Assembly: GCF_002849855.1 (NCBI RefSeq) | Contig: NZ_CP018616.1 | Location: 2,728,001-2,792,000 of the forward strand | DNA: 64,000 bases | Direction of reading: 5' to 3' | DNA from: Vibrio azureus | Lineage (GTDB): Bacteria > Pseudomonadota > Gammaproteobacteria > Enterobacterales > Vibrionaceae | Shown: positions 24,323 to 34,247 of the stretch, piece by piece | Layout of the letters: the number at the start of each line of letters is the position of its first letter | Numbering within the stretch: the stretch's first letter is position 1 | Made by a program: the position numbers and the translations under genes | The notes under the pieces: generated by a model | Seen by the model: the letters and a program-made list of their open reading frames with translations, nothing else | Told to the model about the DNA's origin: nothing | The model's database searches: none

Positions 24323-24577
24323 TGGTTGCTCCTTACGGATTATTCAGCTTCCACAAATGGCTCAGTCGTCCAGAGGAAGCAAGGAACTAAAGATAATTGA
24401 CTGAGTTTAAGGAGCACGAATAGTACAGAAAGGACGCAAAATAGGCAAGTGATTATTTGCACACCACGATGGATATTTTTTCTAGACTCGCGCTAGAAAC
24501 AACAAAGGCTACCAATAAAATAGCAGCCAATTAAATCAATAGGTTAGCAACAACCTCTCAGAGCGCGTTGTTCGTGC

Positions 24578-25249
24578 TTACTTTGCTTCTGCAAGTTCAG
24601 CACGCATTTTGTCGATCACTTGCTTGTAATCTGGCTCACTGAAAATCGCAGAACCTGCAACAAACATATCCGCACCCGCTTCTGCGATTTCACGGATGTT
24701 ATCAACCTTTACGCCACCATCGATTTCTAGACGGATATCGCGACCAGATTCATCGATCATCTTACGCACCGCACGTAGCTTATCAAGTGTGTGAGGAATG
24801 AATGATTGACCACCGAAACCTGGGTTGACTGACATCAACAAAATCAAGTCAACTTTGTCCATGATGAATTCCAGGTGTGCAAGTGGTGTTGCAGGGTTAA
24901 GAACCACACCGGCTTGACAGCCGTGTTCTTTAATTAACTGCAGAGTACGATCAACGTGCTCAGACGCTTCAATATGAAACGTAATCATCGATGCGCCAGC
25001 TTTGGCGAAATCAGGAATAATACGGTCAACAGGCTTAACCATTAAATGAACATCGATAGGGGCAGTGATACCATAATCTCGTAGCGCTTTACATACTGGT
25101 GCGCCAAAGGTTAGGTTTGGCACATAATGATTGTCCATCACATCAAAGTGAACGACATCAGCACCGGCTGCCAGTACCTTCTCGACATCTTCGCCTAAAC
25201 GAGCAAAATCTGCAGATAAAATGGATGGAGCAATGAGAAAATCTTTCAT
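24578..25249 (-). CDS. rpe: Ribulose-phosphate 3-epimerase
   Basis: 223 aa, a pentose-phosphate and Calvin-type TIM barrel. Motifs are [33 protein letters not shown] and PIDVHLMV with the metal histidines and aspartate, [11 protein letters not shown], and [11 protein letters not shown]. The start at 25249 (MKDFLIAPS) has GAGGTCC upstream; TTG 25261 is the far end of the open frame. It follows dam by 100 bp, as in E. coli, but gph and trpS, which usually come next, are absent here. A weak hairpin (GGCTGCTA/TGGTAGCC, near 24508-24531) may end the transcript. Confidence 0.96.
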   Translation of the reverse strand: MKDFLIAPSILSADFARLGEDVEKVLAAGADVVHFDVMDNHYVPNLTFGAPVCKALRDYGITAPIDVHLMVKPVDRIIPDFAKAGASMITFHIEASEHVDRTLQLIKEHGCQAGVVLNPATPLAHLEFIMDKVDLILLMSVNPGFGGQSFIPHTLDKLRAVRKMIDESGRDIRLEIDGGVKVDNIREIAEAGADMFVAGSAIFSEPDYKQVIDKMRAELAEAK

Positions 25250-25349
25250 ACCGGACCTCAAGTTTGGCGAGTAAACAGCAAATTATATCGCCAATGATTC
25301 TACCTAAGCCTGAGATGAGATCCACTATTTAGGAATAATAGTTTAAGAA

Positions 25350-26189
25350 TTATGAAGCCGAAACGTCTGAATCCTCAGCATGGAAAAGTGCCAACAACTC
25401 ATCAACTTTGTTTCGCCCACCGCCATTGCGGCTGATCGTGCGCTTTACTTTGACCACATTTAAGTCTGCACCGTGGTACAGGCGACGCGTTAAGGTAGTA
25501 TCGTGATTGGAGATAAGCACGGGTATTCCGCGCTTTATTGCCGTTGTTTCAGCAATATCCGCCAAAGCCGCTTGGTCATCTAACGTAAAACCACTGACAG
25601 CATATGAGGTAAAGTTTGCTGTATTGGACAAAGGCGCATATGGAGGATCACAGTAAATCACACTGCCTTTACGAGCGCGGCGAAATGTATCGGTGTAGCT
25701 TTCGCAAACAAACGTGGCTTTTTTGGCTTTCTCTGCAAAAAACTCTAATTCGGCTTCAGGGAAATAGGGTTTTTTATACGAACCAAATGGAACATTAAAC
25801 CCGCCTTTTTTGTTATAGCGACACAAACCATTAAAACCAAAACGGTTCATGTAAAGGAAAGCTAATGAGCGATACATCACATCATCCGTGTTGTTAAATT
25901 GAGCACGGATATCGAGATAAACTTCTTTGCGATTATTGTCAGCGACAAACCAACGTTTCGCTTCTGAGATGTACTCTTGAGGCTTGTCTTTAAGCAGATT
26001 ATAAAGATTGATCAGATCAGGGTTAATGTCCGCTAATAAATAGTGTTCATAGTCCGTATTGAGAAAAACCGAACCAGCACCAACAAAAGGCTCAACGAGT
26101 TTGCGTGCGGGTGGCAAATGACGCTGAATATCTTCGACAAGACCGTACTTTCCCCCAGCCCACTTCAGAAAGGCTCTCTGCTTTTTCAT
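25350..26189 (-). CDS. dam: DNA adenine methyltransferase (GATC)
   Basis: 279 aa, an N6-adenine methylase of the alpha group. It has the SAM-binding FLKWAGGK at residues 8-15, FVGAGSVF at 35-42, and the catalytic DPPY at 181-184, the same positions as in E. coli Dam. The RYNKKGGFNVPFG target-recognition segment is conserved. It methylates GATC for mismatch repair and SeqA/replication control, and is essential for two-chromosome replication in Vibrio. It lies between damX and rpe. Confidence 0.97.
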   Translation of the reverse strand: MKKQRAFLKWAGGKYGLVEDIQRHLPPARKLVEPFVGAGSVFLNTDYEHYLLADINPDLINLYNLLKDKPQEYISEAKRWFVADNNRKEVYLDIRAQFNNTDDVMYRSLAFLYMNRFGFNGLCRYNKKGGFNVPFGSYKKPYFPEAELEFFAEKAKKATFVCESYTDTFRRARKGSVIYCDPPYAPLSNTANFTSYAVSGFTLDDQAALADIAETTAIKRGIPVLISNHDTTLTRRLYHGADLNVVKVKRTISRNGGGRNKVDELLALFHAEDSDVSAS

Positions 26190-26267
26190 CTATTGCTCTT
26201 ATTGCTAAAAGTGACAAACCTAATTTGAGGGTGCGGAATGTAACATATTTTTCTAGGAAGCTCAGGA

Positions 26268-27797
26268 TTATTTCGCCTGAGCAATTTCTCGATGTACTTG
26301 GGAAAGAGACTTCGCCCAAGGGTTAACCGATTTTAACGCTTCAGGCAATGCATCGGCAGCATCTCGTGCCGCTTGAATCGTTGGGTAATCTTGGTAAGTA
26401 ATAATGAACCACTCTTTGCCACTGCGTAGTGTAGGATAAATACGGACTTCATCATTAAGGTTATGCTTATCCAAGAATGCTTGAACATCCCGTTTGTCGG
26501 TCATCGCACCTAATTGCAAAGTATAAGAACGCGCGGGAAGCGCTTTTAACGCATCGAGTGCATAAGAGAAGGTTTCCGTTGCCGTGACTGAAGCATCTTT
26601 ATTCTTCGCCACTTCCGCTTTTGGGACAACGTTAATCAAAGAGGAATTACTATGATGCGGCGCTTTTTTAGGTTCACTTTGCTCCGTGCTATCTAGGTTA
26701 TCGGTTTTATCGGGCTCATTACCCGGGGAGGAATCCGATTTATCTTCTAACAAAGCATCAACTACTTCTGAATCAATCACCACTCGCTGCTGATTATCTT
26801 CATTACCCACACTGGTCACATTATCAGTCACCGCCGGTGGTAAAGCGTTAGAATCATCCTCACCTACTTGAGCCGCTGCCTTTGGAGTATTCACTGTGTT
26901 TTCAGCCGGTTTCATATCGACTGATTGCATTGATTCCGCTGAGTCAGATGACGCAGCAGGGTCGGTAATAGTGGGAATGGCAGTTTGTTCAAAGTGACGC
27001 GTAATTTGTTGCGCTTTATCATCTGGGCTCGGTTGCATCAGCCAGTAGCTCCCCGCAGCTAACAATAATAAAAGTAACACAACCAAAGCTATATTAAGAG
27101 GTGAACCGATAATCGAACGTACAATGATCCTTTTTTCCACTTTCATCTCCCCCAACGCCATAATGTCGCCCGGTGTTGGGCTGACCTTTTTAAACGCATT
27201 TCTCACTCGTTTCTCTGCATTGTCATCCACATAGCGTATGACTAGAGACTCAAAAAAGCGACGCGCCTCGATCTCAGATAGCAAATCGATATCGAGCTCC
27301 ACTGGCTTGAGATCTTGGCCATAACTAATGCGGGCTAAGATAGATTCAAAGTGGCCAGTTTGAGTAAATAACAACACGTTAATCCGCCACTTGGGGTGCA
27401 TTTGTGCCGCAAGCACCAGTGTCCAAAGCTCAAGCACTAAGCCCTCGCTCAGTAAATGCGCATCGTCAATGACAATGGCAATATCACACGCTTCATTGCC
27501 GACAATGTGCTCAAGGCTCTCGATTAACGTATCGTGCTGATTAAATAATGTATCGGACACTATCTGACTTAACATTAGCATACGTCGCTGGGCATCATCC
27601 TGATTAGTATGACACAGCAGCAAACATTGATTCTTATTACTTGCCCCAACTTCCAAATAACGTTGCGCGAGCCAAGACTTTCCGTACCCAGCCTGGCCAT
27701 TAATCGCAATTAAGTTGGAACCAAAATTAGTCAGCAAGCCTAATCTTTCAAGTAATTCTGTTTGCGAATCCAGTTCCAGGACGTGAGCAAAACTCAT
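26268..27797 (-). CDS. damX: Cell-division protein DamX (AAA plus SPOR domains)
   Basis: 509 aa. The N-terminal ATPase-like domain has a Walker A motif (GQAGYGKS, about residues 34-41) and an IAIVIDDAHLL Walker B. One membrane segment follows (NIALVVLLLLLLAAGSYWLM, about residues 235-255). A long acidic, Ser/Pro-rich low-complexity linker leads to a C-terminal SPOR domain (YTLQLGAMTDKRDVQAFLD onward). SPOR domains bind denuded peptidoglycan at the septum. It is placed between aroB and dam as in E. coli. Confidence 0.93.
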   Translation of the reverse strand: MSFAHVLELDSQTELLERLGLLTNFGSNLIAINGQAGYGKSWLAQRYLEVGASNKNQCLLLCHTNQDDAQRRMLMLSQIVSDTLFNQHDTLIESLEHIVGNEACDIAIVIDDAHLLSEGLVLELWTLVLAAQMHPKWRINVLLFTQTGHFESILARISYGQDLKPVELDIDLLSEIEARRFFESLVIRYVDDNAEKRVRNAFKKVSPTPGDIMALGEMKVEKRIIVRSIIGSPLNIALVVLLLLLLAAGSYWLMQPSPDDKAQQITRHFEQTAIPTITDPAASSDSAESMQSVDMKPAENTVNTPKAAAQVGEDDSNALPPAVTDNVTSVGNEDNQQRVVIDSEVVDALLEDKSDSSPGNEPDKTDNLDSTEQSEPKKAPHHSNSSLINVVPKAEVAKNKDASVTATETFSYALDALKALPARSYTLQLGAMTDKRDVQAFLDKHNLNDEVRIYPTLRSGKEWFIITYQDYPTIQAARDAADALPEALKSVNPWAKSLSQVHREIAQAK

Positions 27798-27848
27798 GCT
27801 ATAACCTTAATAGTAATAAGAATGGCGCTCAATGGCGCCATTACAAGG

Positions 27849-28949
27849 TTAAAGTGTACGACCGAAATCGATCGCTTGTTGGATGACGTCTTGAGGTGTG
27901 CCAGTTATCACCTGTGCAGCCCCAATATCAGTTGGCAAAACCAAACGCAGTTGACCAGATAACACTTTCTTATCGCGCATCATGTGCGTCATGAAGTCAT
28001 CGAAAGTCATACTCTCTGGCGTGTGCACTGGCAACTTGGCACGGCGCAAAATGGTGATAATGCGATCCAATTGCTGTTGCGAGATTAACCCACATAAGTG
28101 AGAGGTTTTAGCCGCCATCACTGTGCCTGAAGAAACCGCTTCTCCGTGCAACCAGTTCCCGTAACCTAATTCAGCTTCAATTGCATGACCAAAGGTATGA
28201 CCTAAGTTCAATAACGCTCGAATACCTGACTCTTTCTCGTCTTGCGCCACCACTTCCGCTTTGATTTCACAACAACGTGCAATCGCGTAAGTCAATGCCT
28301 CTTCATCCAGTGCGTACAGACGGTCAAGGTTCTCTTCTAACCAATCGAAGAAAGCAGCATCATAAATAATGCCGTACTTGATTACCTCTGCGATTCCTGC
28401 CGCAAATTCACGTTCTGGAAGGGTCGATAAACAGTTAGTATCAATGATAACCGCTTTAGGTTGGTAGAAAGCCCCAATCATATTTTTACCAAGCGGATGG
28501 TTCACTGCTGTTTTACCGCCAACCGATGAATCCACTTGTGACAACAATGTGGTTGGGATTTGAATAAAATCGACACCTCGCTGATAGCAAGACGCTGAAA
28601 AGCCCACAAGGTCACCAACCACCCCTCCCCCTAAAGCAATAATCATTACATCACGTGCAATGCTACCTTCAAGAAGGTAACTGATTATTTGATTAAATGT
28701 TTCGAGGCTCTTGTATTGCTCACCATCGGGCAATTCAAGTAATGAGGCATCACAGCCCAACTGTTTCAACTGACTCAGGATCTTATCCGCATACAAAGGA
28801 GCAACCGTGACATTACTGATCACGACGACCTTCTGGTTTGCACTTTTGTTTGCAAGAACTTGAGAAAGGTACGCCGGGTCCTCAAACAACCCGGCGCCAA
28901 TAGAGATAGGGTAGCTACGCTCAGCTAGATTGACCGTAATCCGTTCCAT
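27849..28949 (-). CDS. aroB: 3-dehydroquinate synthase
   Basis: 366 aa, the second step of the shikimate pathway, NAD- and metal-dependent. Motifs are [14 protein letters not shown], the NAD-binding [36 protein letters not shown], and the zinc ligands in [15 protein letters not shown] and [22 protein letters not shown] precedes the ATG. It lies 30 bp after aroK. Confidence 0.98.
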   Translation of the reverse strand: MERITVNLAERSYPISIGAGLFEDPAYLSQVLANKSANQKVVVISNVTVAPLYADKILSQLKQLGCDASLLELPDGEQYKSLETFNQIISYLLEGSIARDVMIIALGGGVVGDLVGFSASCYQRGVDFIQIPTTLLSQVDSSVGGKTAVNHPLGKNMIGAFYQPKAVIIDTNCLSTLPEREFAAGIAEVIKYGIIYDAAFFDWLEENLDRLYALDEEALTYAIARCCEIKAEVVAQDEKESGIRALLNLGHTFGHAIEAELGYGNWLHGEAVSSGTVMAAKTSHLCGLISQQQLDRIITILRRAKLPVHTPESMTFDDFMTHMMRDKKVLSGQLRLVLPTDIGAAQVITGTPQDVIQQAIDFGRTL

Positions 28950-28979
28950 CGGTGTGCTCCAATTAAAAAAAGATAATAC

Positions 28980-29498
28980 TTATCTCTCTTCTAGCATTTT
29001 TACGATCTGGTTGGCTACCACTTTTGCACTCTGATCGTCAGTACGGACGGTATAATCCGCCACTTCTTCGTATAGAGGGTTACGTTCGTCAGCCAAACTC
29101 TCCAATACTTCACGAGGACTATCCGTTTGAAGTAGAGGACGCTTCTTGTCGCGATTTGTGCGCGCAAGCTGCTTTTCAATAGTGGTTTCTAGATAAACAA
29201 CAACACCACGAGCAGAAAGGCGATTACGGTTCTCTTTACTTTTTACAGAACCACCACCAGTTGCAAGCACAATGCCTTGTTCTTGAGTTAAGTCTTCCAG
29301 TACAGATTCTTCACGCTTGCGGAAGCCTTCTTCACCTTCAACATCAAACACCCAAGAGATATCTGCACCGGTACGTTCTTCGATCACTGTATCAGAGTCG
29401 ATGAATTCCATATGCAGTTGCTGTGCTAGGTGTCTACCAATTGTACTTTTGCCGGCGCCCATTGGGCCAACAAGAAAAATATTACGTTTCTCAGCCAT
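28980..29498 (-). CDS. aroK: Shikimate kinase I
   Basis: 172 aa, a P-loop kinase with Walker [13 protein letters not shown] at about residues 11-22. It has the shikimate-binding [30 protein letters not shown] and the [11 protein letters not shown] motif, and an [13 protein letters not shown] lid. It is 188 bp downstream of pilQ, in the order pilQ-aroK-aroB-damX-dam-rpe known from E. coli (hofQ-aroK). Confidence 0.98.
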   Translation of the reverse strand: MAEKRNIFLVGPMGAGKSTIGRHLAQQLHMEFIDSDTVIEERTGADISWVFDVEGEEGFRKREESVLEDLTQEQGIVLATGGGSVKSKENRNRLSARGVVVYLETTIEKQLARTNRDKKRPLLQTDSPREVLESLADERNPLYEEVADYTVRTDDQSAKVVANQIVKMLEER

Positions 29499-29577
29499 AT
29501 TTAGCAGTAATTTACAACGTTAATTCAATAAGATCGCCACAAGAAAACGCAATCAAGTTGCTGCTCTACTAAGCTCG

Positions 29578-29640
29578 TGGCACCAATTCCTCACAGATAA
29601 TTCGTGATAAGACCCGAAATTATCCAAGCATGGTGCCACT
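29578..29640. promoter_or_regulatory. Long-stem inverted repeat between pilQ and aroK
   Basis: GTGGCACCA (29578-29586) and TGGTGCCAC (29632-29640) are perfect 9-bp arms around 45 bp. They fill the pilQ-aroK gap. No T run follows, so it may be a processing or attenuation structure, or part of the aroK promoter. Confidence 0.4.
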
Positions 29641-29686
29641 AATGCAACTTTATTTTTTATCTATTCTGCCTTTTCGTTAAAGAAAG

Positions 29687-31411
29687 TTACTGAATCAATA
29701 CCTTAGGCGTCACAAAAATCAACAATTCACTCTTACCTGCTCTTTCATAACTTCTGCGAAAAAGTGCACCAAGTAGAGGTAAATCGCCCAATAAAGGCAC
29801 TTTATCCACAGAATTTGTAACGCTGTGCTGAAAAATTCCTCCTAAAACAATTGTTTCACCATCATCGACTAAAACTTGTGTACCGATTCTCTGGGTTTCA
29901 ATCGCAACGGCTTCCCCTGTGCCTGTTTTTACAATTTGTCCGGGCCGGTCTTGAGTCACATTAAGATCGAGGACTAAACGGTTGTCCGGTGTAATCTGCG
30001 GTGTCACTTCTAAACTTAACACTGCTTTTTTGAAAGCCACTGATGAAGCACCGCTTGAAGACGATTCTAAGTAAGGGATCTCGCTCCCTTGCTCAATGTA
30101 AGCTGGCTTTTTATTGGTTGTCAGTAAACGAGGGCTTGAGATAATTTCAGCTTTTGACTCCTGTTGCAAAGCTGATAGTTCAAGATCCAACAAAGTATCA
30201 GTCCCCAGCTTAGCCACCTGAAAAGCAATGCTGGTCGCACTTGGGCTTGTCGCCGCCAAATTAACGTTAAGAAAATCATCCAGACTTGCATTACTCTGAT
30301 CTTCACCACGACCATACAAGCCAATATTGGCAATATTGCTCTCTATTGAGCCACCTATTCTGCTATTACCATGCGAAGAAGAAAAACCCCAACGAATACC
30401 CAATTCATCCATATTGCCTTCTTGGACAATCACAATACGGGCTTCTATCTGCACCTGCTTGACTGGAATATCTAACGAAGCAATCAGCTCACGAAGTCTA
30501 TTTATATTGCTCGGTAACTCACGGATCAGCAAAGCGTTGGTCCTTTCGTCCGTCGCCACGCGACCACGTGCTGAAAGCATGCTCATCTTACCCTCAGCAT
30601 TAATTATCGCGGCAATATCGGAAGCTTTGGCAAAATTAACCTTGATAATCTCAGTCGCGAGATCGCCCATTTCTTGGTCAAGTTGCCGCTTTTCCAGTTG
30701 TTGCTTCTCTCGTAAGTCTAATTCTTCTTTTGGTGCAATCAGAATCACATTACCTTCAACCCTTTTATCTAGCCCTTTTACCTTAAGAATAATATCCAGC
30801 ACTTGTTGCCAAGGAACCCCATCTAGACGTAACGTTAAATGACCTTCCACAGAATCTGATACCACCACGTTAAACTCTTGGTGCTCGGCAATTAACTGCA
30901 ACACATTCCGCACTGGGATATCTTGAAAATTGATTGATATTGGCTTGTTCTTCTTATCAATAAAGGCTTGGCTCGATGGAGTATCATCGGATTGACGGGG
31001 GCTCACCGTTACCTCTAGTGTCTGCCCTATAACGCGATAATCATGCCGATACCCCCCTCCAATAAACACTTCAATGCGCGTGTTCACTCCCTCTCGGAAC
31101 ACTTCTAAACTATCAACGACCGTGGCAAAGTCTTTTACATCAATAAGATAGATCTGCTCGTCTTTTACCACCGTTTTGAGCAAGTTGATACTCAACCCAC
31201 GTTTACCCTGCTGGATGTCAACAATGCCTATTGGAGATGCAAACTCAACGATGATAATCGCCTGTTTATTATGATTAGAGCGAAAGTCAATGTTCGTTAA
31301 GGTATTGGCTTTGACATTCCATACCATGAGTGCGCTGAAAAAGACCCCAAACTGCCAGTAAAGGCGTCCTTTCAATATCCTTGATACCGACATAAATCCT
31401 TGTTTCATCAT
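29687..31411 (-). CDS. pilQ: Type IV pilus secretin PilQ
   Basis: 574 aa, the outer-membrane pore for the type IVa pilus. A signal segment (FGVFFSALMVWNVKA) precedes an AMIN-like domain (about 40-135). The secretin/STN domain follows (ISINFQDIPVRNVLQLIAEH, about 165-215), then secretin_N, and the C-terminal secretin gate (RLLTTNKKPAYIEQGSEIPY through VPLLGDLPLLGALFR). It ends near LLIFVTPKVL. In-frame ATGs at 31411, 31408 and 31393 are all possible starts. In Vibrio, PilQ serves the competence/chitin-regulated pilus. It begins 31 bp after pilP. Confidence 0.93.
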   Translation of the reverse strand: MMKQGFMSVSRILKGRLYWQFGVFFSALMVWNVKANTLTNIDFRSNHNKQAIIIVEFASPIGIVDIQQGKRGLSINLLKTVVKDEQIYLIDVKDFATVVDSLEVFREGVNTRIEVFIGGGYRHDYRVIGQTLEVTVSPRQSDDTPSSQAFIDKKNKPISINFQDIPVRNVLQLIAEHQEFNVVVSDSVEGHLTLRLDGVPWQQVLDIILKVKGLDKRVEGNVILIAPKEELDLREKQQLEKRQLDQEMGDLATEIIKVNFAKASDIAAIINAEGKMSMLSARGRVATDERTNALLIRELPSNINRLRELIASLDIPVKQVQIEARIVIVQEGNMDELGIRWGFSSSHGNSRIGGSIESNIANIGLYGRGEDQSNASLDDFLNVNLAATSPSATSIAFQVAKLGTDTLLDLELSALQQESKAEIISSPRLLTTNKKPAYIEQGSEIPYLESSSSGASSVAFKKAVLSLEVTPQITPDNRLVLDLNVTQDRPGQIVKTGTGEAVAIETQRIGTQVLVDDGETIVLGGIFQHSVTNSVDKVPLLGDLPLLGALFRRSYERAGKSELLIFVTPKVLIQ

Positions 31412-31442
31412 TTTTACTTCGTTGCTTAAACACTGCCGCTAT

Positions 31443-31958
31443 TTAACCGAACGTCAGCTTTACGTTACGCCGTTGCCAGCACCCTAACCCATCTTGCAAG
31501 GATTCCTTAATCAGTAAGTATTGATTTGAAACGAAGCTCACTTGCCCCTGATTACGACCAATATATTGCCCAGCCTCAATGGTATAAACCGTGCCATCAG
31601 GCGCTTGAATCAGGCCAGAAAGGCGTGTTTTCGTACCTATTACCCCCTTTAATTCGAGTTGTTCGAGAGAAAAATGCTCCAATGCTTCCAACGCTTTTCT
31701 TGGCTCCGGCTGCCAGCAATCCGCTCTGAGGGTCAAATGAGTTGCCATTTTTGCCTCTTGCGGAAGTTCAAAAGGTACTCTCAAGTGTTTAGGCTCATAG
31801 GTAACAGCAACGAACTTTTTGCTCGGTTGAAGCGCCACCCGCTCTTGAAATGCTTGATGCTCAATTTGATCGATCACGTGATCTAATGGCTGGTCATTAG
31901 CTTGGCAGCCTGATAAAGCCATTACAAAAACCACACCTAATCGATTCTTACTGCGCAC
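31443..31958 (-). CDS. pilP: Type IV pilus lipoprotein PilP
   Basis: About 171 aa. I start it at GTG 31958, with AGAGGA 8 bp upstream and an 11-bp overlap with pilO. The longer frame to 32066 is pilO sequence read in another frame and would spoil the signal. The signal peptide ends in a lipobox (ALSGC), giving a lipidated cysteine. A disordered linker then leads to the PilP beta domain (LKGVIGTKTRLSGLIQAPDG, YIGRNQGQV). It links the PilN/PilO inner-membrane platform to PilQ. Confidence 0.88.
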   Translation of the reverse strand: MRSKNRLGVVFVMALSGCQANDQPLDHVIDQIEHQAFQERVALQPSKKFVAVTYEPKHLRVPFELPQEAKMATHLTLRADCWQPEPRKALEALEHFSLEQLELKGVIGTKTRLSGLIQAPDGTVYTIEAGQYIGRNQGQVSFVSNQYLLIKESLQDGLGCWQRRNVKLTFG

Positions 31959-32541
31959 CTGTTCGTTCCTCTGGTTTAGATTGATAAGTATTAGCTGTAA
32001 CACGAAAATGAAGCGTTTCACTCTCTTGGCTAACACGTTGCCAAGTGACATTCTGAAAAGTGACAATGCGGCCTAATGCCGCAATAGCCTGAGAAAAACG
32101 CCCAATATCATGAAAGTTACCAGTAAGCTCTATATTGAGAGGTAAACGATAGAGAAAATGTTCAGGCTGCTTCTGACCCCAGTCGATACGAGTGAACGTC
32201 AAATGGTTACTGACGCCAATTTCGTTTACCGAGGCCAATAAATTGGCTAACTCTTTTTGTTCAGGAAGCTGTAGCAATAATAACTGGTAGCGCTGGTCTA
32301 AATCGTCGAGTTGAGATTGTAGCTGTGGCAGTGCCGCGACTTGATTTGCTTTGACTTGAAGGCGAGCGTGAATCACCTGTTCTTGCTGATTTAAGTCCTG
32401 TAAATGCTGCTTTTCCGGCAGCAAATATAACCAGTAACCCACTGCTTGAATAAACACGAAGATAAGTAATAACGCCATCAATTGTGGTAAACGTGGCCAA
32501 TCCAATATTTCATTGAATTCAAGCTCCTGCCAGTCAGTCAC
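31948..32541 (-). CDS. pilO: Type IV pilus assembly protein PilO
   Basis: 197 aa. A short cytoplasmic N-terminus is followed by one membrane helix (LMALLLIFVFIQAVGYWLYLL), a coiled coil (about 50-95) and a ferredoxin-like periplasmic domain (PLNIELTGNFHDIGRFSQAI). It forms heterodimers with PilN. The start overlaps the pilN stop by 8 bp. Confidence 0.9.
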   Translation of the reverse strand: MTDWQELEFNEILDWPRLPQLMALLLIFVFIQAVGYWLYLLPEKQHLQDLNQQEQVIHARLQVKANQVAALPQLQSQLDDLDQRYQLLLLQLPEQKELANLLASVNEIGVSNHLTFTRIDWGQKQPEHFLYRLPLNIELTGNFHDIGRFSQAIAALGRIVTFQNVTWQRVSQESETLHFRVTANTYQSKPEERTGAQ

Positions 32542-33109
32542 GTTTCGTCATCTCCCGAGGTTGAAGCGCGTTGAATAAAAAAGAGAGGCTAAACACCTGA
32601 AACTTTTTACCAAAACGAAGCTTGTCATGAACGATGGAATGCATTCTTACATCATGTAATTGTTCTGATTGCTCTAGATTATTCAACATCATAGTCAGGT
32701 GAGGAGTACTTTCAGCGATGCCTGTCATTTCAACTTGGCCAGCATTCATTTTGATCTTATCGACATAGACACCTTGAGGAACCACAGACGGCAGCATGTT
32801 CATCAGTTGAGTGGTCTTGTTACGATTATTTTGCAAAGTTTCCACAAACTTGAGGCGTTCTATTATTTTGTTATACGCGAGCTGAGCCGTTTTCATTGTT
32901 TCAAGACGTTGATCAAGCTGGGTAATATAGTCGTTTAAATACGTAAGACGTTGTTGCTGTATTCGTTGTTGATATTGAAGATATTGACTTGCGAGCCACT
33001 GAGTGAACACGACGATTACAATCGCGGACAACAACATTCCGATAAATCGACGTTGATGCAATCTGCGCTGTTTTTCTCGCCAGGGAAGAAGATTAACGCG
33101 ATAGAGCAT
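32534..33109 (-). CDS. pilN: Type IV pilus assembly protein PilN
   Basis: 191 aa from ATG 33109 (MLYRVNLLPWREK). The N-terminal INLLPWR-type motif is the hook that inserts into the PilM groove. One membrane helix (FIGMLLSAIVIVVFTQWLA), a coiled coil and a periplasmic ferredoxin-like domain (MNAGQVEMTGIAESTPHLTM) follow. The open frame continues upstream to 33334, but that part is pilM in another frame. It overlaps pilM by 17 bp. Confidence 0.92.
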   Translation of the reverse strand: MLYRVNLLPWREKQRRLHQRRFIGMLLSAIVIVVFTQWLASQYLQYQQRIQQQRLTYLNDYITQLDQRLETMKTAQLAYNKIIERLKFVETLQNNRNKTTQLMNMLPSVVPQGVYVDKIKMNAGQVEMTGIAESTPHLTMMLNNLEQSEQLHDVRMHSIVHDKLRFGKKFQVFSLSFLFNALQPREMTKRD

Positions 33110-34067
33110 GCTCACTTCCCAACCACTGAATGCCTCGTATTGCCAACCCTGCCGCTGCCGTAAACTGCTGCTGAGCCTCGAAATCATGCTCGTGGACGGA
33201 TTTGACATCAAACAAGCCCAGAGGGTTAAGCAAGCAACATTCCAAAGCAAGCTGCTCCGATAAAATATCGGTAAGTTGTGCAAGGTAAAGGCTTTGACCC
33301 GAAAGCCAAATACCGTCAATGTGCCGACTGCCATTAAGTGAACGATACAAATGCATGTAGCGTTTCACTCGCTCCACGATTTGTTGAGCGAACGGCTGTA
33401 ACATGGATGGCATCTGACACGATTCATGAACAAACTCCTTATAAAACAGTTCGTCATGCTGAGTGAACATAGTAAAGGAGCTGTGACTCGATCCAATATC
33501 CAACAATGCATATTGGCTTTTATCTGGAAAAGAGGTTGCCGCTAACTGCCAAACTTGCCCTAAACTATGGGAATGAACATCGGCTAAAACGGTTTGAAAG
33601 CCAGCGTCATGCATCATTTTTATACGTGCCTCAAGTACTTCTTTTCGTGTTGCAAAGACTTGATACTGATCGCTATCAAGTCTTTCCTGTTTCGGCTCAA
33701 GTAAGACAAAATCCAAACTCAACTCTTCAACCGGAAAAGGAGACTGATGTGAAAAGGCTTGAATAATTGCAAATTCCCTTTCGCTCTCGGTTAAATTCTG
33801 TTCTACTTGCAGCGTTTTACTGATAACAGCACTATCTGGCACCGATATAGCGACCTTTCTCGCCCGTAAAGGCAGGGTCTTTTTCAGTTCTTTAAGTACA
33901 TTGACCATTTCATGATGATTCAATGTGTTATTTTCAGCGATAATACTTTCCTTAATTAGGAGTTCTTTATAGTCGCATAATACGTAACGATGCCCCTTTG
34001 GTTTTAACACCATGGCTTTTAAACTGTTATGGCTAATATCAATGCCAGTAATGAAGAACTTGTCCAT
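33093..34067 (-). CDS. pilM: Type IV pilus assembly ATPase-like protein PilM
   Basis: 324 aa, an actin/FtsA-like cytoplasmic protein. It has the phosphate-1 motif ITGIDISHNSLKAMVL, ARKVAISVPDSAVI and the second phosphate loop ALLDIGSSHSSFTMF. It binds the PilN N-terminal tail on the inner face of the membrane. ATG 34067 matches the family start; ATG 34136 would add 23 residues without homology. It is the first gene of pilMNOPQ, divergent from mrcA, as in many gammaproteobacteria. Confidence 0.91.
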   Translation of the reverse strand: MDKFFITGIDISHNSLKAMVLKPKGHRYVLCDYKELLIKESIIAENNTLNHHEMVNVLKELKKTLPLRARKVAISVPDSAVISKTLQVEQNLTESEREFAIIQAFSHQSPFPVEELSLDFVLLEPKQERLDSDQYQVFATRKEVLEARIKMMHDAGFQTVLADVHSHSLGQVWQLAATSFPDKSQYALLDIGSSHSSFTMFTQHDELFYKEFVHESCQMPSMLQPFAQQIVERVKRYMHLYRSLNGSRHIDGIWLSGQSLYLAQLTDILSEQLALECCLLNPLGLFDVKSVHEHDFEAQQQFTAAAGLAIRGIQWLGSEHALSR

Positions 34068-34247
34068 ATTGACTCTCGTTGCCAAAACTTCCGCTGCCGT
34101 CTTGGCGTGCACCCAGCGAGAATTTTCTTCGTGCAAAGGTTGTTATTAATATCTAAATAAGAGTTAATATCTCTCATATGCTAAATTTTTAACCCAAGAG
34201 TACTAGGGTTTGCCGTTATACAGCCTCAACTAATCAGGGATTATCCG

